Shown: in pieces, positions 37,337 through 46,920 of the stretch
How positions within the stretch are numbered: position 1 is the first letter of the stretch
Layout of the letters: each line of letters begins with the position of its first letter
Source: Actinomycetota bacterium
GTDB lineage: Bacteria; Actinomycetota; CADDZG01; JAHWKV01
Length of the DNA: 64,000 bases
Assembly (NCBI GenBank): GCA_019347715.1
Contig: JAHWKU010000006.1
Location: 1 to 64,000 of the forward strand
Direction of reading: 5' to 3'
Program-made: the position numbers and the translations under genes
The notes under the pieces: generated by a model
Databases searched by the model: none
What the model saw: the letters and a program-made list of their open reading frames with translations, nothing else
What the model was told of the DNA's origin: nothing

Positions 37337-38185
37337 ATGGATTCCAATGTGCCGTTCGATCAGGCCCCTGCCGCGGGGATAGAGCCAACTTCATTCAGCG
37401 ACCTCGTAAGAGAGAATCGTCCTGAGGCGCTGCCTTCGGTTGAGCAGTCCGCCGCCGCCGAGGCCCCCCACGCCACGACGATCCTGGCTCTTCGGTATGA
37501 CGAGGGCGTCGTTATCGCCGGCGACAGGAGGGCAACCGAGGGATATTCGATCGCTCACCGTTCGATCGAGAAGGTCTTTCCCACCGACGAGCACTCCGCC
37601 GTAGCTATCGCTGGAACCGCCGGGCCCGCGATCGACATGACTCGTCTCTTCCAGACCGAGCTGGAACATTACGAGAAGATCGAGGGCGAGCAGCTGACGC
37701 TCGAGGGCAAAGCCAACAAGCTCGCGCAGATGCTCCGGGCGAACCTTCCAATGGCGATGCAAGGCTTAGGGGTGATCCCACTATTTGCCGGTTACGACCT
37801 CGGACGGGGACTGGGGCGCATCTTCAAATACGACATGGTTGGAGGACGTTACGAGCAGGAGGACTTTTGGGCGGTGGGCTCAGGGGGCCGCGACGCGAGG
37901 GCCACGATCAAAAAGCGCTATCGCCCCGACCTGCCGAGAGATGAGGCCGTCAAGATCGCACTCGAGGCGCTTTACGACGCGTCCGAAGAGGACGTTGGGA
38001 CCGGGGGGCCGGATGTTTTGCGAAGCATCTATCCCAACATCGCTTTCATCTCGCGAGAGGGCTACCGGCGAATCGGTGAAGAGGAGATCGCAGCTCTATT
38101 CGACGCTCTCTTAGAAGAGCGGAAAGCCGCGGGCCGAGTCCACTCGAGAGAGAGCGTCCCGGGCAGCCACGAGGTGAATCAGTAG
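37337..38185 (+). CDS. prcB: 20S proteasome beta subunit
   Basis: PrcB is the catalytic subunit of the 20S core. A propeptide of 46 residues precedes the mature N-terminus: processing between Ala46 and Thr47 in HATTILAL would expose catalytic Thr47. AGDRRAT carries the conserved Asp/Arg and GSGGRDA lies later with the catalytic helper residues. Length 282 includes a C-terminal tail. prcA begins directly at the next base. Confidence 0.95.
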   Translation: MDSNVPFDQAPAAGIEPTSFSDLVRENRPEALPSVEQSAAAEAPHATTILALRYDEGVVIAGDRRATEGYSIAHRSIEKVFPTDEHSAVAIAGTAGPAIDMTRLFQTELEHYEKIEGEQLTLEGKANKLAQMLRANLPMAMQGLGVIPLFAGYDLGRGLGRIFKYDMVGGRYEQEDFWAVGSGGRDARATIKKRYRPDLPRDEAVKIALEALYDASEEDVGTGGPDVLRSIYPNIAFISREGYRRIGEEEIAALFDALLEERKAAGRVHSRESVPGSHEVNQ

Positions 38186-38866
38186 ATGTCCCTTCCGTAC
38201 TACATCTCTCCCGAGCAGTTCATGAAGGACAAGCACAAGTACGCGAGAGAGGGAATCTCCAGGGGGAAGTCGGTGCTGGCCATGGAGTTCAGTGACGGTG
38301 TGCTGTTCGTCGCCGAGAACCCATCGGCCACATTGCACAAGGTCTCCGAGATCTACGACAAAGTCGCGTTCGCCGGCGTGGGCAAGTTCAATGAGTTCGA
38401 GACCCTGAGGATGCACGGCATACGGCAGGCAGATGTTAGGGGTTACTCGTACTCGCGGGAAGATGTAACAGCCCGTGGATTGGCGAATTCTTATTCCCAG
38501 GTCCTGGGGCTGATCTTCACGGAGCAGCTCAAGCCATACGAAGTCGAGATCCTGGTGGCCGCGGTTGGAGACGATCCCGAGACCAATGAGCTCTACCACA
38601 TCCTCTACGACGGGTCGGTCGCAGACGAACATGGTTATGTCGCCATGGGTGGAGAGGCCGAAGCTCTCGGCGAGGTCTTGCAGAAGAACTACAAAGACGG
38701 GATGACCATGGCCGCTGCACTCAAAGTTGGGAGCAAAGCTTTGAGCGAAGTCGGGGGAGAGGCGGTACCAGCGGACAACCTGGAAGTGGCCGTCCTGGAT
38801 CGCAAGCGTGAACGTCGCAAGTTCCGAAGGGTTTCCGAGAAAGAGATCGCGGAACTGTCAAGATAG
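38186..38866 (+). CDS. prcA: 20S proteasome alpha subunit
   Basis: PrcA forms the outer rings and gate of the 20S core. The N-terminal stretch ([20 protein letters not shown]) matches the gating and ring region, and the body keeps the alpha-type strand [19 protein letters not shown] and [11 protein letters not shown]. It has no catalytic threonine. Length 226. Its ATG immediately follows the prcB stop and pafA begins 4 nt after its stop. Confidence 0.95.
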   Translation: MSLPYYISPEQFMKDKHKYAREGISRGKSVLAMEFSDGVLFVAENPSATLHKVSEIYDKVAFAGVGKFNEFETLRMHGIRQADVRGYSYSREDVTARGLANSYSQVLGLIFTEQLKPYEVEILVAAVGDDPETNELYHILYDGSVADEHGYVAMGGEAEALGEVLQKNYKDGMTMAAALKVGSKALSEVGGEAVPADNLEVAVLDRKRERRKFRRVSEKEIAELSR

Positions 38867-38870
38867 AGGT

Positions 38871-40223
38871 GTGGAAAGACGCATCTTCGGTCTCGAAAAC
38901 GAATACGGGGTTACCTGCACCTTCCGCGGGCAGCGGCGTCTTTCTCCCGACGAAGTAGCGCGTTACCTCTTCCGTAAGGTAGTTCACTGGGGCAGGTCAT
39001 CCAATGTCTTCTTGGAGAACGGAGCGCGCCTGTATCTCGATGTCGGCTCCCACCCCGAATATGCCACTCCGGAATGCGACGACATCAGGGAACTGGTGGC
39101 CCACGATAAAGCGGGGGAGAGGATCCTCGAAACTCTCGTTATAAACGCCGAGAAGCGGCTTCGGGAGGAGGGCATTGCCGGTCGCGTCTATCTGTTCAAG
39201 AACAATACCGACTCGGCTGGAAATTCCTACGGCTGCCACGAGAACTATCTCGTCAGCCGCTACGGAGAGTTCGGGAAGCTGGCAGAGATTCTTATCCCAT
39301 TTCTAGTTACTCGCCAGATCTTTACCGGCGCGGGAAAGCTTCTCCAGACCGCCCGGGGTCCGATCTATTGCATATCGCAGCGGGCAGAACACATCTGGGA
39401 AGGAGTGTCTTCTGCGACCACTCGTTCCAGGCCGATCATCAATACCCGCGATGAGCCCCACGCGGACGCAGAGAAATACCGCCGCCTGCACGTAATCGTG
39501 GGCGACTCGAACATGAGCGAGTACACGACGTGGATCAAAGTCGCGACCACCGCGGTCTTGCTCAGGATGCTCGAGGAGGGCAACTGGCTCCGGGACCTCT
39601 CACTGGAGAACCCGATCCGTGCGATCCGCGAAATCTCACACGACCTCACTTGCCGTCGCAAGGTCAGGCTCGCGAATGGCAGAGAGGCTTCGGCAATAGA
39701 GCTTCAGTGGGAATATCTCAGCCGGGCCGCCAAATACGTCGATCGCAGAGACGATCCGGAAATGAAGGAAGCCGTTGTGGCCTGGGAAGAGTGCCTCGTG
39801 GCTCTCGAGGACGACTTCACCGCGCTCGGGACCAAAGTGGACTGGGTGATGAAGCACCAGCTCATCGAACAATATCGAGCGAAGTACGACATCGGCCTCG
39901 GCCATCCCAAGCTATCGATGATCGATCTCGTTTACCACGACGTCACCCGCTCGAGGGGTCTGTATGCGCTGTTGGAACGCAGCGGCAAGGCCGAGCGTTA
40001 TGTGACGGACGAGGAGATCGAAACTGCCAAACTGGAACCGCCTCAGACCACGCGCGCCAAACTGAGGGGAGAGTTCATAAGAGCCGCCAAGCGGAGAAGA
40101 CGCGATTACACGGTTGACTGGGTTCACCTAAAGCTGAACGACCAGGCCCAAAGGACGGTCCTGTGCAAGGATCCCTTCAAGCACAAGGACGACCGGGTAG
40201 AGAAACTTATCCAGTCTCTCTGA
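38871..40223 (+). CDS. pafA: Pup ligase PafA
   Basis: PafA joins the Pup C-terminal glutamate to substrate lysines with ATP. The N-terminus [15 protein letters not shown] and the later [12 protein letters not shown] follow mycobacterial PafA closely. GTG 38871 is chosen because it starts at the conserved first residues; the upstream in-frame ATG at 38808 lies within prcA. Length 450. A conserved HPEYATPEC block matches its paralogue Dop. Confidence 0.95.
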   Translation: MERRIFGLENEYGVTCTFRGQRRLSPDEVARYLFRKVVHWGRSSNVFLENGARLYLDVGSHPEYATPECDDIRELVAHDKAGERILETLVINAEKRLREEGIAGRVYLFKNNTDSAGNSYGCHENYLVSRYGEFGKLAEILIPFLVTRQIFTGAGKLLQTARGPIYCISQRAEHIWEGVSSATTRSRPIINTRDEPHADAEKYRRLHVIVGDSNMSEYTTWIKVATTAVLLRMLEEGNWLRDLSLENPIRAIREISHDLTCRRKVRLANGREASAIELQWEYLSRAAKYVDRRDDPEMKEAVVAWEECLVALEDDFTALGTKVDWVMKHQLIEQYRAKYDIGLGHPKLSMIDLVYHDVTRSRGLYALLERSGKAERYVTDEEIETAKLEPPQTTRAKLRGEFIRAAKRRRRDYTVDWVHLKLNDQAQRTVLCKDPFKHKDDRVEKLIQSL

Positions 40224-40230
40224 GGACCGT

Positions 40231-40236
40231 TAGTAT
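40231..40236 (+). promoter_or_regulatory. -10 hexamer TAGTAT, leaderless promoter of the DUF3866 gene
   Basis: TAGTAT ends 6 nt before the ATG at 40243, with no ribosome-binding site; this would start transcription at the start codon of the DUF3866-pafB-pafC set. Confidence 0.5.
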
Positions 40237-40242
40237 CCGGCC

Positions 40243-41319
40243 ATGCCGAGATTTAGAACCGGTGTCGTGTCGCGGATCCTGGATCAAAGATCGGACGTCA
40301 TGCGTGTTCTGGTCATCGTTGACGACGAGCTGCGCAGAGCCACGGTATTCACCCGTGTCACCGGGACCGTTTCCGAAGGAGACTCAGTCGTGGTCAACAC
40401 CACCGGGGTAGATCTCGAGCTTGGTACCGGCGGAGACGACTTCGTGATGTGGAACCTCGCCTCCAACGAGGCAGGAGAGCTCTCCGGCGGGCATATCCTG
40501 AAGCTCAGATACACCCCATGGCAGATCGACACGATGAGCGCGGAGGCGCCAGAGAGTCCTCACCACGACCTACTCGCCGAAGCGAATTCAATCGAAGGAA
40601 TGAGCGTTGTGGCGTGCGGGCTGCATTCCCAGGTCGCTGCGGGGGCCGCCGTCGCGCGGCATCTGAGGACCGACGCCAGGATCGTCTACATCATGACCGA
40701 CGGCGCCGCATTGCCGATCGCGCATAGCAATCTGGTCGCTTCACTGAAGTCCAGTGGTGTGATCGATACGACGATCACCTGCGGGCATGCTTTTGGTGGA
40801 GATCTGGAATGCGTCAACGTTTTTTCCGCTCTGGCCACCGCTAAGTGGGTTTGCAAGGCCGACATAGCCTTCGTTGCGATGGGCCCCGGAATAGTCGGTA
40901 CGAAAACGTACTTCGGTCACACCGAGATGGAACAAGGGCAGGTCCTGAACGCAGTTTGGGCCATGGGGGGAGTCGGAACGGCAGCACTTAGAATCTCGTT
41001 TGCTGAATCAAGAGACCGGCATCGTGTAGTAAGCCATCACTCGATTGCGGCTCTCCGCTTCGCCGCTTCATCGGCACTCGCGGTGCCCCTTTTGGAGCGC
41101 GGAAAGACAGACGAGGTGGTGGCGAAGCTGACCGGGGCTGGATTGGACCGGATCCACGACCTTCGTATGGTCGACTCTCATGGCACATTCGAAGCGCTGA
41201 AGGCATTTGATCTCGCCCCAGAAACTATGGGAAGAACGGTCGACGATGACCCCGATTTCTTCCTTGCCGCCGGTGCGGCAGGTATCGTTGCCGCTCAGCT
41301 GACGGCTCAAGACTCATGA
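40243..41319 (+). CDS. DUF3866 family protein
   Basis: From memory this fits DUF3866, a family of unknown function seen near actinobacterial proteasome genes. The 358-residue product is soluble, with a beta-rich N-terminus, a middle VVACGLHSQVAAGAAVARH and IVYIMTDGAALPIAHSN, and a later AFVAMGPGIVGTKTYFGHTEMEQGQ, all conserved-looking Gly/His-rich blocks that suggest an enzyme. It lies between pafA and pafB and overlaps pafB by 4 nt, so a link to pupylation or to PafBC is plausible but unproven. The family name should be confirmed by a Pfam search. Confidence 0.6.
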   Translation: MPRFRTGVVSRILDQRSDVMRVLVIVDDELRRATVFTRVTGTVSEGDSVVVNTTGVDLELGTGGDDFVMWNLASNEAGELSGGHILKLRYTPWQIDTMSAEAPESPHHDLLAEANSIEGMSVVACGLHSQVAAGAAVARHLRTDARIVYIMTDGAALPIAHSNLVASLKSSGVIDTTITCGHAFGGDLECVNVFSALATAKWVCKADIAFVAMGPGIVGTKTYFGHTEMEQGQVLNAVWAMGGVGTAALRISFAESRDRHRVVSHHSIAALRFAASSALAVPLLERGKTDEVVAKLTGAGLDRIHDLRMVDSHGTFEALKAFDLAPETMGRTVDDDPDFFLAAGAAGIVAAQLTAQDS

Positions 41320-42287
41320 CCGTAAGCAAGGCCGAACGGTTGATGAATCTCACGATCATGCTTCTCGAAACCTCGAGGCCCCTTACGGCACGCGAAATCA
41401 GAGACACCATCCCCGGCTACGGTCAGGAGAGCTTCGACAGCTTCAAGCGGATGTTCGAGAGGGACAAGGAAGCACTCAGGGAGGTGGGGCTTCCGGTCGA
41501 GATGTCCACGGATATCTGGGGCGAAGAGACGGGCTATCGGATTCCCAAAGAGCGTTACTACCTCCCTGAGATCGAGCTCGAACCGGACGAAGTTGCTTCC
41601 CTTTGGCTCGCAGCGAGCCTTCTCAAGCTTCAGGACCCGGGGACGGCCAGGGCCGCGATGCTAAAGCTGTCTGGAGACGTCATTCCTCCTCCCACTCCAG
41701 GACCTGCTCCAACGATCAGGATCGATGTTGGACTCTCCGCTCCTGGCCTGGCGCGAGCTTTCGAGGCAGTTTCCGAGAAAAAGAGGCTCACATTCACCTA
41801 TGCAGGTCGCGACGGCGAGAAGCACAGGGAAGTTGATGCATATGGTCTTTTGCACCGGAGGGGCTTCTGGTACTTGGTTGGCCTCGATCATTCCGCCGGC
41901 GAAAAGCGATCCTTCCGTCTCGACCGCATCAAGGGGCCGCTGAGGCTGTCGAACCCGAATGTCCCCGGTCCAGAGTTCTCGGTGCCGCAGGACTTTCGTC
42001 CCGAGGAGCTCTTGGAGACACCTCCATTTGCCCAATCTAAAGGCAGTCAGGAGGCGGAAACGGCACGGATCCGATTCGATGCCTCGGAAGCCTGGCTTGT
42101 CGAACGAGAAAATCCGTGGGTCCAACTCTCGTGGGACAAACACGGTGCTGCAGAGGCTGCCGTCGGTATCGGGGATCCGGATGGATTGCTTACATGGATC
42201 TTCTGGTACACGACACGGTCCGAGATCCTCGAACCGTCCTGGTTGAGAGATCTCGCATGGCAACGGCTGAGCGAGATCTGTGGCTGA
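41316..42287 (+). CDS. pafB: WYL-domain transcriptional regulator PafB
   Basis: PafB and PafC form a heterodimeric activator; in mycobacteria it runs the LexA-independent DNA damage response. The N-terminal winged helix (SKAERLMNLTIMLLETSRPL) is followed by a WYL domain (about 130-320) with FWYLVGLDHSAGEKRSFRLDRI. Length 323. It overlaps both the DUF3866 gene (ATGA) and pafC (8 nt), so the three are translationally coupled. Confidence 0.93.
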   Translation: MTVSKAERLMNLTIMLLETSRPLTAREIRDTIPGYGQESFDSFKRMFERDKEALREVGLPVEMSTDIWGEETGYRIPKERYYLPEIELEPDEVASLWLAASLLKLQDPGTARAAMLKLSGDVIPPPTPGPAPTIRIDVGLSAPGLARAFEAVSEKKRLTFTYAGRDGEKHREVDAYGLLHRRGFWYLVGLDHSAGEKRSFRLDRIKGPLRLSNPNVPGPEFSVPQDFRPEELLETPPFAQSKGSQEAETARIRFDASEAWLVERENPWVQLSWDKHGAAEAAVGIGDPDGLLTWIFWYTTRSEILEPSWLRDLAWQRLSEICG

Positions 42288-43221
42288 GTCGCTCGACGAA
42301 AGGCTCAGCAGACTTCTCCTGCTCGTTCCATACGTCCTCAGGCATCCAGGCGCGACCGTAGAAGAAATCTGCGAACGGTTCGGAATAACAAAGAAGCAGC
42401 TTGCCTCAGACGTGGGGTTGCTTTTCTTGTGCGGAAGGCCTGGTTATGGGCCAGGCGATTTGATCGAGGCAGAGATTGTCGGAAATCAGGTTTCAATAAG
42501 AACCGCGGAATATTTCGATAAACCACTGCGCCTCACTGCCGCTGAAGGACTAGCTCTTTACTCTGGGGCTCAAGGCCTGCTTGCGGCGGGATCGGGGGAT
42601 GAGTCCCTGCGGCGGGCCATCCAGAGGCTCGAGGACGCGCTGGGCAAAGAAGTTCTGGCGCGAGTAACCGTTGGATTCGATACGCCCCCAGCGCTCCGGT
42701 CGGTCAACGAGGCGTTGGACAAGAAGAGGCGGCTGCAGATCGTCTACCAGTCCACGTCGAAGGAGGAAGTGACCGAGAGAAAAGTGGATCCTTGGGCAGT
42801 CTTCGTCTCTAGCGGGAAGTGGTACCTCACTTGCTGGTGTCACATGGTTTCCCACGAGCGTGTTTTTAGAGTGGATCGAATCAAGACGGCGGAGATCCTC
42901 GACGAAACTGCAGAGGTGCCCATCGGGCTGGACGCCTCGTCGCTGGAGGCCGTTTACACCAGGGGCCCCGAGTCCATCGAGGTGGTGCTGGACTTAGCGC
43001 CTGAGGCCGCCTTCTGGGTTACCCGTTACTACCCGTTGGAAGCTACCGAGGAACAGCCGGATGGGTGGCTCCGCGTGACGCTGTTCGCAGGAGGGATGGC
43101 CTGGCTCGAGCGCCTCCTTTTGAGTCTTGGGAAAGACGTGCGGATCCTGAAGCCGGAAGGACTTCGAGAGCGAATCAGAAATCTGGCTTGCGAGGTGGCC
43201 GAGCGCTATCGCCCGTCCTGA
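42280..43221 (+). CDS. pafC: WYL-domain transcriptional regulator PafC
   Basis: The partner of PafB, 313 residues, has an N-terminal winged helix (RLSRLLLLVPYVLRHPGATV) and a WYL domain containing WYLTCWCHMVSHERVFRVDRI. GTG 42280 starts inside the end of pafB. The 3' end overlaps the convergent histidine kinase gene by 16 nt, so transcription from the two sides collides here. Confidence 0.92.
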   Translation: MAESLDERLSRLLLLVPYVLRHPGATVEEICERFGITKKQLASDVGLLFLCGRPGYGPGDLIEAEIVGNQVSIRTAEYFDKPLRLTAAEGLALYSGAQGLLAAGSGDESLRRAIQRLEDALGKEVLARVTVGFDTPPALRSVNEALDKKRRLQIVYQSTSKEEVTERKVDPWAVFVSSGKWYLTCWCHMVSHERVFRVDRIKTAEILDETAEVPIGLDASSLEAVYTRGPESIEVVLDLAPEAAFWVTRYYPLEATEEQPDGWLRVTLFAGGMAWLERLLLSLGKDVRILKPEGLRERIRNLACEVAERYRPS

Positions 43222-45284
43222 GACAGACTCTTTGGGACCCAGAATCGGAACGTGGACCCCTTTCCCCATGTCGACTCAACGCTGAGTTTGCCTCCATGAG
43301 CCTCAACGAGGTTCTTGCAGATGTAAAGACCGACTCCTGTTCCGCCATGCTCTCTGGTGCTCGTCAGGTCTATTTGATGGAATCGGTCGAAGAGTCGGGG
43401 AACATCCTCTGACAGGATCCCCATACCGCGATCGACGACCGCCACACCGACCCGCTCGGGTTCATCGATCAGCTTGACGGTGACTGGAGCCTTTTCATCT
43501 GAGTACTTGCAGGCATTGTCGAGCAGGTGAAAGAGAACCTGCTCTGTCTTCGATCTATCCAAAGACACCGGCAATTGGGTTGGAGCTTCCAGGGCGAACT
43601 CTCTTCCACCCTCACGTGCACGGAACTCCTCGAGCAATTTCTCCGCCAGCGCAGTCAGATCCACCCGGTCCACTTCGAGGACGGGCCGCGAAGTTTCGAT
43701 CCGGCTGACATAAAGAAGGTCCTCAATCAGCCTTCGCAGTCTCTCGGCTTGAGCGTCAGCGGTCGTCAAAGCATCGATACGCTGCTCTCTAGAAAGCTCA
43801 TCCCCTTTCCGGATAAGAGTTCTTAGAAAACCCTTGATCAGAGTCAATGGGGTACGAAGCTCATGACCTATTACGGCTACAAAATCGGATTTGAGCTTGT
43901 CCATGTCGCGTTCGATGGTGACGTCGTCCATCACGAGCATTCGACCGGGGCGGGCTCCGTCCGGGAGAGAGATAGGGGAGACCTTGGTTTTCCATGCTCG
44001 AAGCTCGCTTGTCCCGGCCACCACATCGAGGGGACCTTGAAGCTCGCCGTGCATCAGGGCTCGCAGGTCCTTGTCGTTCACGAGAGAACCGGCAGGCCTC
44101 CCCTTTTGAAAGTCGGCAGAGAAGCCAAAGAGTTCTTCTGCGGCAGGATTTGCAATGACCAGAAGGCCATCGGGATCGACGACCATAACGGGGTTCTCGA
44201 TGGAATAGACGATCGAAGCCAGCTGCATCTCCTTGTCGCCAACCTGCTGATAGAGCTGGGAGTTTCTTATTGCTAGGCCAGCCTGAGCCGCAAATGTCTG
44301 ACACAGCCGAAGGCGGTCGGGATCGGGCTCGTTTCCTACCAGAAGGAGGAGTGCTTTGGTTCTGCCTTCTGCTCTCATTGGAAGAGCAACGGCGAAGTCT
44401 CCATGCCCTTCCATTCCGTGCAGTACGGGATGATCCTGGATCTTCATGAGAGATTCCGCCTCGGGACGGAATAGGTCGACGAAGCCGGCACGCGACAAGA
44501 CCGTCCGGATGTCATGGCGCGCAATCCCTTGATACACACCAAGAGAAAGTCTGGCCGCATCTTCATCCATAAGGCTTACGAACCCGGCGTTGGCGTTGGC
44601 GAGCCGCATGGCTGAGTCCAGTATCCTGGTCAGTAGTGGCTCCAGCTCGAGAACGCCCATGAGCCCCCGCCCGACTTCAAGAAGAACTTCCAAATCTTCC
44701 CCGCGCTTGTGGGTTTGGTCGAAGAGTCGGGCCTTATAGATCGCCATTGCCGCCTGTTCCCCAAACACTTGAGCCAGGCGAAGATCATTTGTATCGAAGA
44801 CCCGGTCCCCGTGGGTGAGGTTGAGATTGAGCACGCCCACCGGCAACCCAAGCGCCTTGAGCGGCACAGAGACTGCCGATCGAAGAGGACGATCTCTGTG
44901 TACAAAGGACTCGAATTCCCTCTCGGTCGGCCGAGCATCGATGAGCACCGCCTGGCCCGATTGAACCACGCGGCCGGAAACACCTTCTCCGGGCCCGATT
45001 CTGGTCTCCTCAGTGACCTCCCGCGCAATACCCTCGCTCACCACGATTCTCAAGTAGCCATCCGGATCCAGCAACATGACTGATCCCTCATGTGCCTCCA
45101 ACAGATTGCGCGCGCTGTACAGGACCACCCGCAAAGCTTCCTCGAGACCGCCAGCCGAGTTAACGGCCTGAGAGGCGGACAGCAGAGCCGAGAGACTCTT
45201 CGCTGTTAGCTGCCCAGGAGCAGGGGAAGTCTCTTGTGCTATCTCCATATGCTGTGGTGTTACGCGGTCGCGTTTCATTTTCAC
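43206..45284 (-). CDS. Soluble sensor histidine kinase, GAF-GAF-PAS-HisKA-HATPase
   Basis: The 692-residue product has two GAF domains (about 30-185 and 200-345), a PAS domain (about 350-455), the phospho-acceptor helix VIGHELRTPLTLIKG with His474, and a C-terminal ATPase with N, G1 and G2 boxes (LDNACKYSDE, VVDRGMGI, GGTGVGLYICKNLV). No membrane helix, so it senses cytoplasmic signals. Its ATG overlaps the stop of the second kinase (ATGA), so the two are one operon. No response regulator gene is nearby. Confidence 0.93.
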   Translation of the reverse strand: MKMKRDRVTPQHMEIAQETSPAPGQLTAKSLSALLSASQAVNSAGGLEEALRVVLYSARNLLEAHEGSVMLLDPDGYLRIVVSEGIAREVTEETRIGPGEGVSGRVVQSGQAVLIDARPTEREFESFVHRDRPLRSAVSVPLKALGLPVGVLNLNLTHGDRVFDTNDLRLAQVFGEQAAMAIYKARLFDQTHKRGEDLEVLLEVGRGLMGVLELEPLLTRILDSAMRLANANAGFVSLMDEDAARLSLGVYQGIARHDIRTVLSRAGFVDLFRPEAESLMKIQDHPVLHGMEGHGDFAVALPMRAEGRTKALLLLVGNEPDPDRLRLCQTFAAQAGLAIRNSQLYQQVGDKEMQLASIVYSIENPVMVVDPDGLLVIANPAAEELFGFSADFQKGRPAGSLVNDKDLRALMHGELQGPLDVVAGTSELRAWKTKVSPISLPDGARPGRMLVMDDVTIERDMDKLKSDFVAVIGHELRTPLTLIKGFLRTLIRKGDELSREQRIDALTTADAQAERLRRLIEDLLYVSRIETSRPVLEVDRVDLTALAEKLLEEFRAREGGREFALEAPTQLPVSLDRSKTEQVLFHLLDNACKYSDEKAPVTVKLIDEPERVGVAVVDRGMGILSEDVPRLFDRFHQIDLTSTREHGGTGVGLYICKNLVEAHGGKLSVESTWGKGSTFRFWVPKSLSQDGR

Positions 45285-46669
45285 GGCGTCCGGCCCTGAC
45301 CCTCTGCCGGTCCCGCAAGAGGGAGAGTGAAGGTGAAGGTGGAGCCCACACCTGATGCGCTGGTGACGAATATCCTGCCGCCGTGCGCCTCAACCAAACT
45401 CTTCACGATATATAGACCCAATCCTGTTCCGCCGATATCACGCGTTTCTGGGCTTGCAATCCGATGGAACTTCTCGAATAGCCGCGCTGCCTCATCCGGC
45501 GCTATCCCGATGCCGGAGTCTTCAACTGATACCTGTACTGAGTCCTCGTGTGGAACCATGACCACCTTCACGGTGCCACCTTCTGGGGAGTACTTGACAG
45601 CGTTATCGATCAAGTTGACCAGGATCTCGTCGAGTTTCTTTTCATCCGCCTGGACGAGGGGAAGATTCGGATCGACATCGATCTGAATGTCGCGGTGACC
45701 CCACTTGGCGCGGAATTGGTTGATGAGCTTTCGACACAAAGCCTCGACATCGACCTCCGAAATCCTCATGTGCAATCGACGCGACTCGATGCGACTTACG
45801 TTCAGGAGATCTTCGACGAGCTGATTCAGGCGGTCCGCTTGGTCATTGATCGTAGCTAGGAAGTCACGGCGAGCATCCTGTGGGAGCTGCTCGCCCTTCA
45901 GTATCAAGGTTTGCACGAACCCCTTGATCGCCGTCAAAGGACCGCGCAGCTCGTGCGAAACAATGGAGACGAAGTCATTCTGGAGCTGTTCGACCTCCTT
46001 CGACTTCGTGACATCTCGAAGAGATCCGATGCCCGACTTGAATTCGCCATCGATATTCCTCACAGGGGCGTATGAGCCGGAGACCCAGATCGGCTCGGAG
46101 CCAGGACGGTGGATCTGGAACGACACGTCGGTCAGTGAGTCCCCGCTGGCGAATACCCGTTCGAATGGGCACACCTCCCCACAGGCAAGCTTTCCATCAC
46201 GCTTACACCCGAGAAGTTCCCAGCAAGATTGCCCGGCGGTTTGTTGTGGGCTCAGGCCTGTTAGCTCATCCAGAGCAGGATTGGTCCTCTCTACGCGTCT
46301 GTTCCTATCGACGACAAGGATTCCATCGGCGGATGCCACTAGGAGAGCCGACACGGTATCTCTCTCCGTTTGAATCTCCCGCATGAAGTCCAAGCTCGCC
46401 CCCATCCTTGCTGCTTCGACTCGTTGCTCGGTGAGTTCCTGGGTTAGGTGCCGGAAGTGCTTCTCGCGCTCGAACGTGTAGAGGCCGAACACGACCATGA
46501 GCAGAACCAGGCCAACCTGGATGATCCGGAAATCGACCAGAGGAATGAAAGGCAGCAGATCACGGACCGCAGGCAGCATTAGAGAGACCGCTGCCATGAG
46601 GGAAACAGCGATGATGACCAGACTCATTACAGGCCCAAGCCGGCCCTTCCTGGAGTTTCTAGGCTGCAC
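45281..46669 (-). CDS. Membrane sensor histidine kinase with cysteine-rich PAS domain
   Basis: Two membrane helices (about 13-34 and 48-65) are followed by a PAS domain, HisKA with His239 in VSHELRGPLTAIKG, and a HATPase ending LAGPAEGQG. The PAS domain contains Cys149, Cys155, Cys163 and Cys167 (pattern CWELLGCKRDGKLACGEVC), a spacing suited to a metal or Fe-S site. Length 462; the GTG start at 46669 follows a weak ribosome-binding site. It is transcribed first, with the soluble kinase immediately after. Confidence 0.9.
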   Translation of the reverse strand: MQPRNSRKGRLGPVMSLVIIAVSLMAAVSLMLPAVRDLLPFIPLVDFRIIQVGLVLLMVVFGLYTFEREKHFRHLTQELTEQRVEAARMGASLDFMREIQTERDTVSALLVASADGILVVDRNRRVERTNPALDELTGLSPQQTAGQSCWELLGCKRDGKLACGEVCPFERVFASGDSLTDVSFQIHRPGSEPIWVSGSYAPVRNIDGEFKSGIGSLRDVTKSKEVEQLQNDFVSIVSHELRGPLTAIKGFVQTLILKGEQLPQDARRDFLATINDQADRLNQLVEDLLNVSRIESRRLHMRISEVDVEALCRKLINQFRAKWGHRDIQIDVDPNLPLVQADEKKLDEILVNLIDNAVKYSPEGGTVKVVMVPHEDSVQVSVEDSGIGIAPDEAARLFEKFHRIASPETRDIGGTGLGLYIVKSLVEAHGGRIFVTSASGVGSTFTFTLPLAGPAEGQGRTP

Positions 46670-46754
46670 GGTTTCTTATCGGCTGCCAAGCACCCAGGTA
46701 TGAGGACCCCGAGGCGAGGAAACCCCTCGAATCGGCCCAGGCACTGGGATCTTC

Positions 46755-46768
46755 CGAACATAAGTTCG
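46755..46768. promoter_or_regulatory. LexA-type SOS box (CGAAC-N4-GTTCG)
   Basis: CGAACATAAGTTCG is a perfect inverted repeat of 5-bp arms with a 4-bp spacer, matching the actinobacterial/firmicute LexA box CGAAC-N4-GTTCG. It lies 86 bp upstream of the kinase operon and 170 bp upstream of the lysozyme-like gene, and overlaps -10-like hexamers on both strands (TAAGTT plus, TATGTT minus). Confidence 0.55.
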
Positions 46769-46830
46769 AAATTCGGCTCCGTCCTGGTTTGGATATCCCC
46801 CCCGATGGGAAGGGAAGTGGGAGACTTGTA

Positions 46831-46920
46831 GCGGCGGGCACCGATTGAGAGCGCTGAAGTGGAGGCCTCTCATCGGAGATTGGGCCCTTTCGAACTCCCC
46901 AGTGGAGCTAAGCCGCCCTA
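46831..46920 (+). ncRNA. Possible structured 5' leader of the lysozyme-like gene
   Basis: Three helices can form: GCGGC (46831-46835) with GCCGC (46912-46916) as an outer closing pair; CCGAT-T-GAGAG (46841-46851) with CTCTC/ATCGG (46867-46876), 10 bp around a bulged T; and CTCC/GGAG around CCAGT (46896-46905). The arrangement ends just before AGGAGGG and could hide the ribosome-binding site. I do not recognise a known riboswitch class. Confidence 0.35.

Noticed and set aside
35551-40223. dop and pafA as recent duplicates
   Set aside because: They share a fold and several blocks but are long-separated paralogues present together in all Pup systems.
46831-46920. TPP riboswitch before the lysozyme-like gene
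   Set aside because: CCCTTTCGAAC resembles the TPP ACCCUUUGAAC block, but the CTGAGA motif is absent (TTGAGAG) and the gene is not thiamine-related.
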